Source of the DNA: Perognathus longimembris pacificus
Lineage: Eukaryota; Chordata; Mammalia; Rodentia; Heteromyidae
NCBI RefSeq assembly: GCF_023159225.1
Contig: NC_063171.1
Location: 40,952,647 to 41,016,646 of the forward strand
DNA: 64,000 nt
Direction: 5' to 3'
A program made the translations under genes and the position numbers. A model generated the notes under the pieces. The model was not told where the DNA came from, did no database searches, and saw only the letters and a program-made list of their open reading frames with translations. This document shows, piece by piece, positions 53,378 through 64,000 of this stretch (position 1 is the first letter of the stretch; each line of letters starts with the position of its first letter).

Positions 53378-53760
53378 CATCTGTGACAAAAGGCAAACTG
53401 CCCCTCAGACAAGCTATGTCATCTTCTTATCATCTTGGAAGAGAATAACTCAAAGCAATCAACCTCCAGAGACAAAGACTGAACTAATGGCCAACCAGGT
53501 CATACCTGTGACTGAGGAACTCAGCACAGCTTTCCCACCCCCTGTCCTCAGTTCTCCCTATTTAGCATGAGTTCAATGTCTGTAGCTCTGGAAGACAATG
53601 GAAGTACTGAGTGCTATCTTCCCATGGCTGCCATGTAATACATTTTCCTTCCCTGATCTCCACCATGTTGCTTTATTTGGCCTATGAGGGTGAATGGCGG
53701 GACCTAATGTAGGACTCTTGGACCTTCGGTAGGAGTGAAGTCTAAAAACCCGGTTTCGCT
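53378..53760. other. Unassigned segment, possible old LTR
   Basis: Starts 'tgtgacaaaaggcaaactgcccc' and contains 'gttgctttatttggcctatgagggtgaatggcggg'. The composition recalls a MaLR or ERVL LTR but no clean ends or target duplication were found. Confidence 0.25.
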
Positions 53761-54145
53761 CTTTGCACTGAAGCTGCCACGGGGGTTGATGGCCTCAACC
53801 TCATCTCCAGTATTAGGGATGGGCTCAGGTGCAACCAGGCCATTCAAGGAACCTCCCTCCAGTCCCACATCCTCCCCAGCACATGCAAACAAGGCCTGGA
53901 AACCCTCTGGTCAAAGGGCTCTGTGAGGCCTGGCAGATGACCCCAGAGACACTCCCTTGCTCTAGCCCTGAACAGAGGGCAGAAGTGAGGCCTGAGAATG
54001 CTGTAGCTGATGAGAACAGACAGCCATGAAACCTGTCATTACCATTGCCAAAAAACCACCTGGAGACGGCTGAGCTAAAGCCCTCATTTGCCATTTAGGC
54101 TTTCATGATACTTCAACCCAAGAGTCAGAAAGCTGGAACCCTACT

Positions 54146-54605
54146 AGAAGACACTGGTGGCTCACGCCTGTAATCCTAGCTACTCAGAAAGGTGAAATCT
54201 AAAGGATCGCAATTTTTGTTGTTGGTGGTGGTGGTTGTGGGGCTTGAATTCAGCACCTGGACACTATCCCTGAGCTTTTTCACTCAAGGCTAGTCTCTAC
54301 TACTTTGAACCACAGTGCCACTTCCCATTTTCTGGTGGTTAATTGGAGATAAGAGTCTCATGGACTTTCCTGCCTGGGCTGGTTTTGAACTGGGATCCTC
54401 AGATCTCAGCCTCCTGAGCAGCTAGGATTACAGGTGTGAGCCACCAGCGCCCAGCTGAAGATCACAATCTAGAGCCAGCCTAGAGAAAGAAGTCTGCTAG
54501 ACCCCATCCTCAAAGTAACCAAGAAAATGCAGAGCTAAGGCATGGCTCAAATGGTAGATGACCAGGCTAGCAAGCATGAGGCCCTAAATTCAAATTCCAT
54601 TACAG
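54146..54605 (+). mobile_element. 7SL-Geo SINE split by a reversed 7SL-Geo SINE
   Basis: Outer 54146-54210 and 54456-54605, inner reversed about 54211-54455. 'aggatcgcaat' and 'agatcacaat' flank the inner copy. Confidence 0.83.
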
Positions 54606-54699
54606 AAAAAAAGAAAATCCAGTGTCTGACAGCCTTTAGTCCACGCCCAAATTGTGTACAGAATGTACTAATGGTCTCATGAATATAAAAGAAGCCAGA

Positions 54700-55030
54700 C
54701 CTAGGGATGGAGGTGGAGCTCAGTGGTGCAGTATTTGTCCGCCATCTGGGTTCATTCTCGGCACTGCAACTTGTTTTGTTTTGTTTTTGTTAATGAAGAG
54801 GAAGCCAGGCACTAATGACTCATGCCTGTAAACCTAGTTACTCAGGAAGCTGTGATCTAAGGATTGTGGTTCAAAGCCAGCTGGGGCCAGAAAGTCTGTG
54901 AGACTCTTATCTCCAATTAACCATGTAAAAACCAGAAGGGGAGCTATGGCTCAAGTGGTAGAGCATCAGCCTTGAGCAAAAAAGCTTAGGGACAGCACCC
55001 AGGCCCTGAGTTCAAGCCCAGGACCAGCAG
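54700..55030 (+). mobile_element. ID monomer then 7SL-Geo SINE
   Basis: ID 54700-54772; 7SL-Geo 54805-55030, followed by a GGA/GAT-rich tail to 55075. Confidence 0.8.
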
Positions 55031-55157
55031 AAAGAGGAGGAGGAAGATGATGAGGATGAGGACAAGGAGGGGAGAATGCAATCAAGAATCCAATACATAT
55101 CCTATAAAATTAAGAAGAGTGGGGACTGGAAGAAAAAAAAATTAACTAAAAAGAGGG

Positions 55158-55481
55158 AGGCTGGGAATGTGGGTTAGTGGCAGAGTGTTTGCCTAGTATG
55201 CATAAAGCCCTGGGTTCAATTCCTCAGTACTACATTAACAATAAAAGCTGGCACTGTGGCTCAAGTGGTAGAGTGCTGGCCTTGAGCAAAAGAAGCTCAG
55301 GGACAGTGAGTAAGGCCTAAGTTCAAGCCCCAGGACTGGAAAGAAAGAAGAGAGAGCGAGAGAGAGAAAGAGAGAGAGAGAGAGGGAGGGAGAGAGAGAG
55401 AAAGAGAGAGAGAGAGGGAGAGAGAGGAAGGAAGGAAGGAAGGAAGGAAGGAAGGAAGGAAGGAAGGAAGGAAGGAAGGAA
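55158..55481 (+). mobile_element. IDL-Geo SINE with (GA)n and (GGAA)n tail
   Basis: Body 55158-55338. The tail passes from GA/GGGA to pure GGAA (55428-55481). Confidence 0.9.
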
Positions 55482-55519
55482 GAGATTTACATATTATGAA
55501 TTAAAAATTGAAAGTTTGG

Positions 55520-55710
55520 GGGCTGGGAATATGGCCTATTGGCAAGAGTACTTGCCTCCAACACATGAAGCTCTCAGTTCAATTCCTCAGCACCACATAT
55601 ATGGAAAACAGCCAGAAGGGGCGCTGTGGCTCAGGTGGCAGAGTGCTAGCCTTGAGCAGGAAGAAGCCAGGGATGGTGCTCAGGCCCTGAGTCCAAGGCC
55701 CAGGACTGGC

Positions 55711-55737
<27 letters not shown>
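55520..55737 (+). mobile_element. IDL-Geo SINE, young type
   Basis: Carries 'tgagtccaaggcccagg' and an unbroken A27 tail, a sign of recent insertion. Confidence 0.93.
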
Positions 55738-55739
<2 letters not shown>

Positions 55740-55741
<2 letters not shown>

Positions 55742-56440
55742 TCAAAATTGAAAATTTGGAAATGAGCACATTGATTTATTGTGAAATAAGAACAATAAGT
55801 AATATATGTGTATTAATTTTTGTGTTTTGAGACAATTCTCATTCTATAGGTTGGAAATACCAGACCTCCAATGTCAGAAAATGAAAAGACACAGAAGGGT
55901 TATAGGCGACTTTGTCAAGGCATTTTACTTCTTCATAGAACAGTGCACGGTCTTACCCTCCTTAGAGCCAGGATAGGCTTGGGTAGGGTGGTCTGTTCCG
56001 TTTCTATCCTAACCCAAGGGATGATGTTGTCCCTTCTTGTTGTTGCTAAGGAGTCAGGTCATATTTTCTTTACAATTGGTTACCAGGACAATGTGGTGAT
56101 CCAAGGAAGTTAGAAAGCACTCTGTCAGTGAAAGACCCCTTCTGATGGCAGGAGGGGGCTGTCCTTTTGAGGCAAAGGCCTTCTCCTCCAGGCTGGCTGG
56201 GAGGGTGACTGTTGAAGGAGGTTGGTAAAGTTAATAGAAGTTCTACTCAAGATTGGAGGGGGGTGTCTAATTTTTTATTCCATTGGTAAAGACTCATCCT
56301 GCAGATATGGCTAGCTGGTTACAAACAATAGAGATGATAGTTATAATTGAAGTCAAGAAGCAAATAATTCCAGGAAATTTCAGTACCAAGAAATTTCAGT
56401 ACATAATAGTGACAAGATGGAAACATTTTTAGTTTGACAG
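55740..56440. other. Single-copy intergenic segment
   Basis: Nothing recognised. Confidence 0.4.
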
Positions 56441-56449
56441 AAAAGATTG

Positions 56450-56550
56450 CTTTTTCTCACATATAGCCAAGGTTGGTCTCAAATTAGTGGTTGTCCTGCC
56501 TTGGTCTCCTAGGGGCTGAGATTTCAAGTTTGTGCCAGCCTACCTGGCCC
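56450..56550 (-). mobile_element. B1-like monomer, old
   Basis: 'agccaaggttggtctcaaattagtgg...tgtgccagcctacctggcc'. Confidence 0.6.
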
Positions 56551-56576
56551 TGATTCTTTAAAAAAAAAAAAAATTA

Positions 56577-57052
56577 AAGCCAGGCACTAGTGGCTCATAC
56601 CTGTAATCCTAGCTACTCTGGAGGCTGAGATCTAAGGATTGTGGTTCAAAACCAGGCCAGGCAGGAAAGTTCATGAGACTCATTTCCAATTAACCACCAG
56701 AAAACCAGAAGTAGTGCTGTGACTCAAGTGTTAGCCTTGATCCAAAGAGCTCAGGGACAGCACCCAGTCCCAGAGGTCAAGCCCCACAACTGACAGAAGA
56801 AAAAAGAAAGAAAGATTCTACTAGCCCAGCATCAATGGCTCACACTTGTAATCCTATCTACTCAGGAGGTTGAGATCTGAAGAGCATGGTTTGAAGCCAG
56901 CCTGGGCAGAAAAATCCATGAGACTTTTACCATTAATAACCAGCAAAAAGCTGGAAGTGGAGCTGTGGCCCCAGCTGTAGAGCATTAGCCTTGGAAAAAA
57001 GCTAAGGGACAGTGCTCAAGCTCTGAGGTCAAGTCACAGGACTGACATGCAC

Positions 57053-57090
<38 letters not shown>
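56577..57090 (+). mobile_element. Two direct 7SL-Geo SINEs, second with (CA)n tail
   Basis: 56577-56815 and 56822-57048; CA 57050-57090. Confidence 0.87.
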
Positions 57091-57093
<3 letters not shown>

Positions 57094-57380
57094 CACTACT
57101 CTGCTGCTTTCCACAAGGGCCTTCAGGCCTGTGTGACTGGACAGCAGTACATTCTATCAAGAACATTCCAAATCATTTAGATTGGTAGATTACATTGTCT
57201 GGCAATATTATAAGGTCTTTTATAGAGACATCTATTTGTCATTGTTCTCCCATGTAGGTAAATGCAATTGTTTACCCATCCTCCTAAACATTTAGTTAAG
57301 TAGATTTAGTAAAGTAGATTATCTGAGACAGAAAGCCAATAAGGGAAATCTGGAAAGCTCAGATTAATTAGGTTTTCTTT

Positions 57381-57589
57381 TTTTTTTTTTTTTTGGCCAG
57401 TCCTGGGCCTTGGACTCAGGGCCTGAGCACTGTCCCTGGCTTCTTCCCGCTCAAGGCTAGCACTCTGCCATGTGAGCCACAGCACCACTTCTGGCCGTTT
57501 TTTCTGTATATGTGGTGCTGGGGAATCGAACCTAGGGCCTCGTGTATCCGAGGCAGGCACTCTTGCCACTAGGCTATATCCCCAGCCCC
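57381..57589 (-). mobile_element. Young IDL-Geo SINE with 16-bp target duplication
   Basis: Perfect duplication taattaggttttcttt (57365-57380 and 57590-57605, end ambiguous in the T run). Same subfamily as 29969 and 36389. Confidence 0.95.
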
Positions 57590-57727
57590 TAATTAGGTTT
57601 TCTTTGAGAAAATAAACCCAAGGTTTTAGATAAATGATATTATGGTAATAATATTTTCCATGGTGTAATAAAATTAGGAGATGATAGGGTTGTCTTGTAA
57701 GCTGAAAACTATGAAATCCATCCATAT

Positions 57728-58275
57728 TCCTTCACTCCAGCAGCTATAACAAAATACCACAGGTCGAGTGGCTTAAACACTAAACATGTACTTCTCCATT
57801 CTGGAGGCTGCAGGGCTGCAGAACTCTGCCCTGGTTCTGGGCACAGTCACTTTCTGGTCTGTAGACAGCTACTTTGTCCTCAGCTGGCACTTTCCTCCAG
57901 GCACGTGAGAAGGAGCGAAAGCTCTCTGGTGTCTCTTCTTAAAAGGACACAAAGCCTCCTGTAATCCTAACTATTCAGGAGGCTGAGATCTGAGGATCAC
58001 CATCCAAAGCCAGGCTGGGCAGGAAAGTCTGTGACTACCAGAAAACCAGACGTGGTCCTCTGGCTCAAAGTGGTAGAGCCCTAGCCTTGAGAAAAAAAAG
58101 TTCAGGGACAGTGCCCAGGCCCTGAGTTCAAGTCCCACAACTAAAAAAAAAAAAGGGTGCAAATCCTTTCACATCAGGACCCACCCATGTGATCTTAGAT
58201 TATTTATTTCCTTCAACACACAGCACACTGGGGTGTTAGGGCTTAAACATGTGAACAGAGGGCCACTAAAGGGGT
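57728..58275 (+). mobile_element. Old mammalian repeat split by a 7SL-Geo SINE
   Basis: 'cagctataacaaaataccacaggtcgagtggcttaaac...ctccattctggaggctgcagg' is a common ancient mammalian repeat (family not assigned). The SINE sits at 57956-58155. Confidence 0.6.
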
Positions 58276-58639
58276 TTCTTTGACACACATCTCACTTGAA
58301 TTCAAATTCTTCTGTATTATCTATTAAATAGTGAAAGCAATAAATTACATTCAACAGCTTTAAAGTTGAGGTTTTCCTATCACTTTTCCTGCTATCTACT
58401 AACCTGAAATCAATCTGTTTGTTTTTTGTTTTTGTTTTTTACTTCTTAGCATCTAGCAACAAGTTATCTAGTCATTGATTCAAAACTAAACAAAAAATTA
58501 AACCATTTTCCTGCAATAAATGTCTAAAATCTTCCTAAAAGGCCAACACATGTTAAAAAATTATTCTAGAATTTCTTGAGTTCTGCCATTTTTAGATTCA
58601 CAAAAGTGCTTACTAGTTTCTATAAATCAAAATAGAAGC

Positions 58640-58755
58640 TTCTCACCAGCACTTGTGGCTCATGCCTGTAATCCTAGCAACTCAGGAGGCTGAGATCTGA
58701 GGATCACAATTCAAAGCCAATTCAGAAGACAGAAGACTTTCTATTTATCTCTGGA
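58640..58755 (+). mobile_element. 7SL half of a SINE
   Basis: 'accagcacttgtggctcatgcctgtaatcctagc'; right half missing. Confidence 0.8.
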
Positions 58756-58864
58756 GGTGGCAAAGGCACTTGAGAAATAACTTTTATGTCTATCAGCTTT
58801 TCTTTCAACCTGAAATGTCTTTTCCTTCCCAATTGGTATGTCTTCCTATGTTCCTATGTAGACT

Positions 58865-59035
58865 CTGTGTGTGTGTGTGTGTGTGCGTGTGTGTGTGTGT
58901 GTGTGTGCGTGTGTGTGTGGTTTGGAACTCTAGTTCATGCTTGTTAGGTAATATCTCTACCACTAAGTCCATTATAGATTAGAAACTTTATTCTCATGTT
59001 TCCTACTCTCTCTCTCACACACACACACACACATA
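58865..59035. repeat. (TG)n tract and nearby (CA)n patch
   Basis: TG 58865-58919 with two CG interruptions; CT/CA patch at 59010-59040. Confidence 0.9.
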
Positions 59036-59454
59036 CACACTCACAAACACACATCTTTCCCTTTCTTCCCCTGCCCCCTTTGGTCATTTGAGAATCCAAG
59101 TCATCAAGTGAACTACTGCCACTGAGTCACATCCCCAGTCCCAGACTGGAAGATTCAAGAGCTGGTCATTCACTGGAAGTACTATTCTACCTGCTGACAT
59201 TTTCTGTCCACACAACTAGAGTCCACTACCAGGTCTGTGCAGGCCTCTGCTGGAAGTGTCCTTTCTGCTACTGTGCACATTAGCCAGGAAAGCTGTTTGC
59301 AGGGGTGCAGAGAATGTGTGTGTTGACTGGCTCACAGTGCAGAATGGTGAAGGACATAGGAAGAGACAGGGAGGAGGCTGAAGTCTGGGAAGCCAAAACT
59401 GGACACACGCATGCATGTGTATGTGTGTGCACAGGTGTATGTACACGCGTGCAT

Positions 59455-59682
59455 GTGCTGGTACCGAGGCTTGAACTCATGGCCTGGGCACTGTCCCTTA
59501 GCTATTTGCTCAAACTAGCACTCTACTACTTGAGCCACAGCTCCATTTCCAGTTTTTTAGTTGTTAATTAGAGGTAAGAAGGAGTCTCATGGACTTGTCT
59601 GCCCTGGCTGGCTTTGAACCCCCATCCTCAGATCTCAGCCTCCTGAGTTGTTAGGATTAAAGGTGTGGACCACTGGTGCAGA
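59455..59682 (-). mobile_element. 7SL-Geo SINE
   Basis: Complete reversed copy, tail side is TG/CG-rich. Confidence 0.85.
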
Positions 59683-60594
59683 AGTAGGAAGTCAGAAGAT
59701 AGCTAAACTGCTGTTAGCCTGACATACATAGCCACACGTCCTCTGTGTATAGCTACTGGGTATGTGGCCTTTGTAAATTACTTGCTCTGGAACATCCTAG
59801 ACAAGCCTATCTGTCTGGCATCCCTGAACCGAAGCTGAAGAGCCTATTAAACTGTGTGCCCTTTATAAAAACACAGGAGTGTTTTATTGCACAGCATCCT
59901 CTGCTTTTTCAAAGGAGAACCAAGAGCCAAAGCAATTAATAACCACTGCCTTGGAGAATTATTGGCATACTTCACGGTGCTAGTTCCAAAGAGAGGTGAA
60001 AGGTCATGTCTTCCTCCCTTTCCCTGGTCTTCCTCCTTCTCAGGTGAAGAAGCAATCCCCCAGGCCCAACCTCTGCCACTTTTCCCCACTGGGTCAGCTC
60101 TGAAGGTTCAGTGGAAGCTGAACCTCCAGTACCTAAACCCACCCTAGACCTGGAACCCTGCAAAGCCAGCCAGCCTTGCGCCCCCCCACAGGGGACCTAG
60201 TACCAGGAATGGGTGCCCAACCTCAAGGTGGTGCCCAGTGGTCCAGAGTTTGAGGCAGAAGCTCCATGTCCATAGCAAGCAACTGAGGACCAAGAAGAGA
60301 GACCTTGGCCCTCTGAGGCACATGGCAGGCTGTGGGTAGGATGGTGTGGCTTATGCATAAGAGACATGGTGCTTTCCTTCCACCTGTCATCCCTCCTCAC
60401 CTCCCACAGGCTCTTGAGGAAACCTTAGCTGCCTCTCTTCCTCGTCCCAGTACATGGACCCATGGAAGTCGCCAGGCCTGCTGTAGGGGCAGACAGGAAG
60501 GCATGCATTGGATCAGGCTGGCCTAGCTTGAGGAGGACTCTCTTGTTCTTTGTCCAAAAACTTTGTATGTGAGGCGTGTGGTGTGGTATGCGTG
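59683..60594. other. Single-copy intergenic segment
   Basis: Frames of 60-86 codons are present but none resembles a known protein. Confidence 0.4.
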
Positions 60595-60808
60595 TGCGCA
60601 ATAGGGCTTGTACTCAGAACCTAGGTATTGTCCCTTAGCTTTTCTTTTCTTTCTTTTTTTTTAATCTAAGGCTAGTGCTATCACTTGAGCCACTTTTGGC
60701 TTTTGCTGGTTATTTGGTGATAAGAATCTCATGGCTTTTTCTGCCCCAGCTAGCCTGGAACCATGAGCCTCATGATCTCTGCCTCCTAAGCCTCCAGCGC
60801 CCAGCTTG
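60595..60808 (-). mobile_element. 7SL-Geo SINE
   Basis: Reversed and diverged, with a deletion near the 7SL end. Confidence 0.78.
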
Positions 60809-60849
60809 TGTCTGTTTTCTGAGGAACTCCCAGCCCTGAGTCCAGGGAG

Positions 60850-61490
60850 AGCGTGGCTGTCTACCCACTCTCCAGCTGTGTGGGATGAGCAAGGCCTAGC
60901 AGACTCACTGAAACCTGGAAAGTTCGATCAGCCAGGTCATTGTCTTTCTCTGGGGTCAAAGCAAAGTCCTAGAAAATAGGGCACTAAAAACACTCAACTG
61001 AAAACCTAGCACAAACCACCTTTAATCTTGCTGGATCTGATAAGGGCTGCTCCTTAATCAGATATGGCCAAAATGGCAAAATCTCCCAGACAATGGCAAA
61101 ATCCAGGGTGTAGCTTTCCGGACTTTGTCCTCAGAACAGAGATAAGAGGATGAATGCAGCTTCTTTCTCGGCTCTGAAGCCTCAGTGGTTTTTGATAGGA
61201 ATCTCCCAACTGCTGCCCTGGCCTCCTAGAGCTTAAACCACAGTCCTAGACTTTATCAGCCACTTCTTCCATGTGTCCCGCGCCTTGGCTGCAGAGGGAC
61301 CTGCCGCTGCCTGCCTCACTAACCTGAGCACTCCGCTCTCTATTACAAGGCCAGTGCAGGTGATAAAGTGTAAGGGAGACTGAATTTTCTTGGTTTGTAT
61401 CGATGGCAATGGACCCCAGGGTTTGTGTGTGCTAGACACAAGTACTCTATGACTGAGCCACCTCGCAAGTCGTGTGCCATGTCTTTTTGT
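60850..61490. other. Single-copy or unassigned old repeat
   Basis: Repeated short phrases such as 'aatggcaaaatc' and 'cagacaatggcaaaatcc' suggest an old element; no family recognised. Confidence 0.3.
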
Positions 61491-61505
61491 CTGAAGAATT
61501 TGAAT

Positions 61506-61716
61506 CTCGGGGCTGGGGATATGGCCTAGTGGCAAGAGTGCTTGCCTCGTATACATGAAGCCCTGGGTTCAATTCCCCAGCACCACATATACAGAAAACA
61601 GCCAGAAGTGGCGCTGTGGCTCAAGTGGCAGAGTGCTAGCCTTGAGCAAAAAGGAAGCCAGGGACAGTGCTCAGGCCTGAGTTCAAGCCCCAGAACTGGC
61701 AAAAAATAAAAATAAA
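61506..61716 (+). mobile_element. IDL-Geo SINE with 12-bp target duplication
   Basis: aagaatttgaat at 61494-61505 and 61717-61728. AAATA-type tail. Confidence 0.93.
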
Positions 61717-61904
61717 AAGAATTTGAATTTCATCCTAAATGATGACCCATCTTTAGAACAAGAAATATGACTTTTGTGTCCCTGGCCAGGGTTTCAATCC
61801 CTGTGAAACAGTTGTGCCAGACACTGCACTTTAATCATTTCTGGGTACTATGGGAGATGGGAAGGAGTTGAGGAAAGAGGAGGAAAAGAATAAAGGAAGG
61901 ATGG

Positions 61905-62180
61905 AAGGACTGGGAATGTGGCTTAGTAACAGAGTGCTTGCCTGGCATGCATGAAACCCTGGGTTCGATTCCTCAGCACCACATAAACAGAAATGGTTGG
62001 GAGTGGTGCTGTGGCTCAAGTGGTAGAGTGTCAGCCTCAAGCAAAAGAAGCTCAGGGACAGTGTTCAGGTCCTGAGTCCAAGCCCCAGGACTGGCAAGAA
62101 AGGCTGGAAGTGTGGTTCAAGTGGGAAAGCTCCCCTGCCTTGTAAGCCTTGCAAGCTCCCTAATACTTCAGAAGAAAAAG
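61905..62180 (+). mobile_element. IDL-Geo SINE followed by an extra ID/Geo-like unit
   Basis: IDL-Geo 61905-62098, then without A tail a third unit 62100-62180 ('ggctggaagtgtggttcaagtgggaaagctcc'). Confidence 0.75.
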
Positions 62181-62239
62181 GAGCAGGAGAAAGAGGAAGA
62201 TGAGAAGGGAAAGGAAGAAGGGAGTGAAAAGGAAGTATA

Positions 62240-62440
62240 ATTTGGTTGCTGTGGCTGACATGTAGCTTCTCAGGGGGCTGAGACCTAGAAGAATCAGGCT
62301 CAAAGCTAGCCCAGGTAGAAAGTCCACTAGATTCCATCTGATTCATCAGAAAAAAAAACTGTGCTGGAGGAAAGGCCCAAGTGGTAAAGCACCCACTGAG
62401 CTCAAGGACTGGAGTTCAAAACCTTTATCCCTAAGAAAAT
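62240..62440 (+). mobile_element. 7SL-Geo SINE, strongly diverged
   Basis: 'tggctgacatgtagcttctcagggggctgagacc'. Confidence 0.6.
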
Positions 62441-62581
62441 AACAGAAGAGTGGATTGCCTTGCTGTGGGAGCCTCCACCTTCCATGGGTGTCAGGCTGGT
62501 CCCGCATTGGAATGTTCCTGAAATATCAAGCCATAGACTTTCAGTTGGGCTGGAGAATAAGGGCCCAGAGGAAGGAAGTGA

Positions 62582-62720
62582 GTTGCTGGACTGTGTGGTA
62601 CACCTGTAGTCCCAGCACTCTGGATGGAGGCAGATACAGGAGGATCATTGAAGTTCATAAACCCAAGGAAACAGTGAGACTCCTCATTGGAAAAAAGAGA
62701 AAAAACAAAACAAAAAGGAA
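62582..62720 (+). mobile_element. B1 monomer
   Basis: 'ctgtgtggtacacctgtagtcccagcactctggatgg'. Confidence 0.78.
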
Positions 62721-62724
62721 GGAA

Positions 62725-63250
62725 GCAATTCAGAGAAAAGAGAGGAGGCTACAGTGTGTGTTGGGAGCACCGAAGAAAGGTGGAAGAACAAGGACCTGAA
62801 TGGTGAGATCAGGGGTGACGCAATGTCAGAGGCAGAGCTACTCCAACAAGGCGCCCTGGACAGGCATTCTCTCTTTCATTCACTCACTGAAGAGGAATAC
62901 CCCAAGAATCAAGGCAGCCAAGGAAGAGCGCAAGGGCATCCGATGCACTTGGCATCCACAGTCAGAGAAGGGACTGGAACTGTGGCAAGCTCTGGGTACT
63001 AAGATGAAGAAGATGCTAAATCCAGTCAATCAGTCTCCTATGAGTTCACACCGGGAAGGAATCCAGTCAAGGAGGGGGAGAGTGGGCTGAGTAGAAGATG
63101 ACTCAGGAGGAATGTTTATCTAAAGAGGAAAGAAAGCATTTCTGGAAGTAACAGTGACAGCAGACTTGATGCTGGCCCTGCTTCTGTGTGGCTCCAGCTG
63201 AGGAGAGCATTCTCTGTAGCAGATTAGTCCTGGTCTGTCTTCTAAAACTT
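62725..63250. other. Single-copy intergenic segment
   Basis: Two overlapping frames of 82 and 96 codons; neither is recognised as a real gene. Confidence 0.35.
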
Positions 63251-63255
63251 GTCTG

Positions 63256-63366
63256 GCCCGGTGCTGGTGGCTCATGCCTGTAATCTTAGCTACTCAGGAG
63301 GCTGAGACCTGAGGATCCCAGTTTGAAGCCAGCCTGGGCAGGAAAGAAAGTCTGTGATTCCCTAAC

Positions 63367-63407
<41 letters not shown>
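63256..63407 (+). mobile_element. 7SL half with (CA)n tail
   Basis: Left half 63256-63365, CA 63369-63407. Confidence 0.85.
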
Positions 63408-63409
<2 letters not shown>

Positions 63410-63410
<1 letters not shown>

Positions 63411-63865
63411 GAAGGGGAGTTCAGGTCCTAAGACCGACACACAGGCATGCGCACGTGTGTGCGTGTGCACAGCCCCCGCCCCCCTATTTGGAGCAGGAGG
63501 CAGTGTGAGGGTAGGAGGTACAGGCAACACTAGGGGCCTATCATGGGAATTGGGGGCATCAGTTTCTGTCTGGGTGAAGGTTGGCAAGAACAACAAAGTT
63601 GGAGCCTGACCAACCTCAAGGCATGAAGACTATTTCTCTGTTCCAGAAGGTGGAAGGACCAAGACTCCATGTTATTTGCTGCCTGAGGCACAGGGTTTGA
63701 GCAAACTCTGGGGAATGGGTGGTAAGGCTACACAGGCTATGGAGGCAGGAAGTCCTGGCCCTCTCCTTGGGATTATTTCTCAAGAAAAAAACAACTGATC
63801 TTATCCCTCCAGTTTTTCCCCTGAGTTTAGCATCTGCTTGGAATCCTGTATTTCTAAGAAAAAAG
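63410..63865. other. Single-copy intergenic segment
   Basis: Nothing recognised. Confidence 0.4.
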
Positions 63866-63868
63866 GAA

Positions 63869-64000
63869 GGGCTGGGAATATGGCATAGTGGTAATGCTTG
63901 CCTCATATACATGAAGCCCTGGGTTCGATTCCTCAGCACCACATATATAGAAAAAGCCGGAAGTGGCGCTGTGGCTCAAGAAGTAGAGTGCTAGCCTTGA
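63869..64000 (+). mobile_element. IDL-Geo SINE cut by the window edge
   Basis: Starts 'gggctgggaatatggcatagtgg' and stops in the Geo half. Confidence 0.92.

Noticed and set aside
62455..63090. Overlapping frames of 114, 82 and 96 codons
   Set aside because: Partly B1-derived and partly unique without protein-like conservation; three frames overlap, as expected by chance.
39081..64000. Search for the neighbouring gene ATP8B2
   Set aside because: No P-type ATPase motif or C-terminal exon was recognised on either strand.
1..64000. CRISPR-like or phage-like arrays
   Set aside because: All short tandem repeats are microsatellites or one minisatellite without spacers; the genome is mammalian.

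Overview
This is nuclear DNA from a placental mammal, almost certainly a rodent of the superfamily Geomyoidea (kangaroo rats, pocket mice, gophers). The pointer is the dominant SINE. It is a dimer whose left half is an ID-like tRNA-Ala derivative ('gctgggaatatggcctagtgg ... gttcgattcctcagcacc') and whose right half is a second pol III-like unit ('gtggctcaagtggcagagtgctagcc ... gagttcaagccccagg'). This matches the published description of IDL-Geo, reported only from Geomyoidea. I cannot name the species.

The only protein-coding gene I can support is IL6R, the interleukin-6 receptor alpha chain, on the minus strand. Eight consecutive coding exons were placed by translation against the human and mouse proteins and by canonical splice sites: exon 1 at 38432-38519, exon 2 at 15423-15659, exon 3 at 14060-14183, exon 4 at 9608-9786, exon 5 at 8729-8895, exon 6 at 8212-8353, exon 7 at 2370-2413 and exon 8 at 1029-1092. 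They join in frame with no stop or frameshift and give 348 residues plus one base: signal peptide, Ig domain D1, cytokine-receptor domains D2 and D3 with a WSXWS box, and most of the stalk. The transmembrane exon 9, the cytoplasmic exon 10 and the 3' UTR lie beyond the left edge. Intron 1 is 22.8 kb. A CpG island of about 1.4 kb (37.7-39.1 kb) covers exon 1 and the presumed promoter.

From about 39.1 kb to the right edge I see no gene. It is 5' flanking DNA made of SINEs, simple repeats, small L1, L2 and MIR relics, and single-copy segments. In human the next gene upstream is ATP8B2; no exon of it was recognised here.

Repeat labels used below: 'IDL-Geo' is the dimer described above. '7SL-Geo' is my own descriptive label for a second dimer, with a B1/Alu-like 7SL-derived left half ('ggcactggtggctcatgcctgtaatcctagc...') joined to the same Geo-like right half. 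'B1' and 'ID' are single monomers. Many SINE tails have grown into GGAA, GAA, GGA, GA or CA microsatellites. Other notable elements are a 290-bp solo retroviral LTR with a 4-bp target duplication, a 4 x 25 bp minisatellite and several SINE-in-SINE nests with clean target duplications. I found no prokaryote-style system, CRISPR array or functional RNA gene. The most interesting signals are local: a (CT)n microsatellite that forms the entire pyrimidine tract of the IL6R exon 8 acceptor, lineage changes in IL6R glycosylation sequons (including one inside the WSXWS box), and two SINE families that share one right-hand module.
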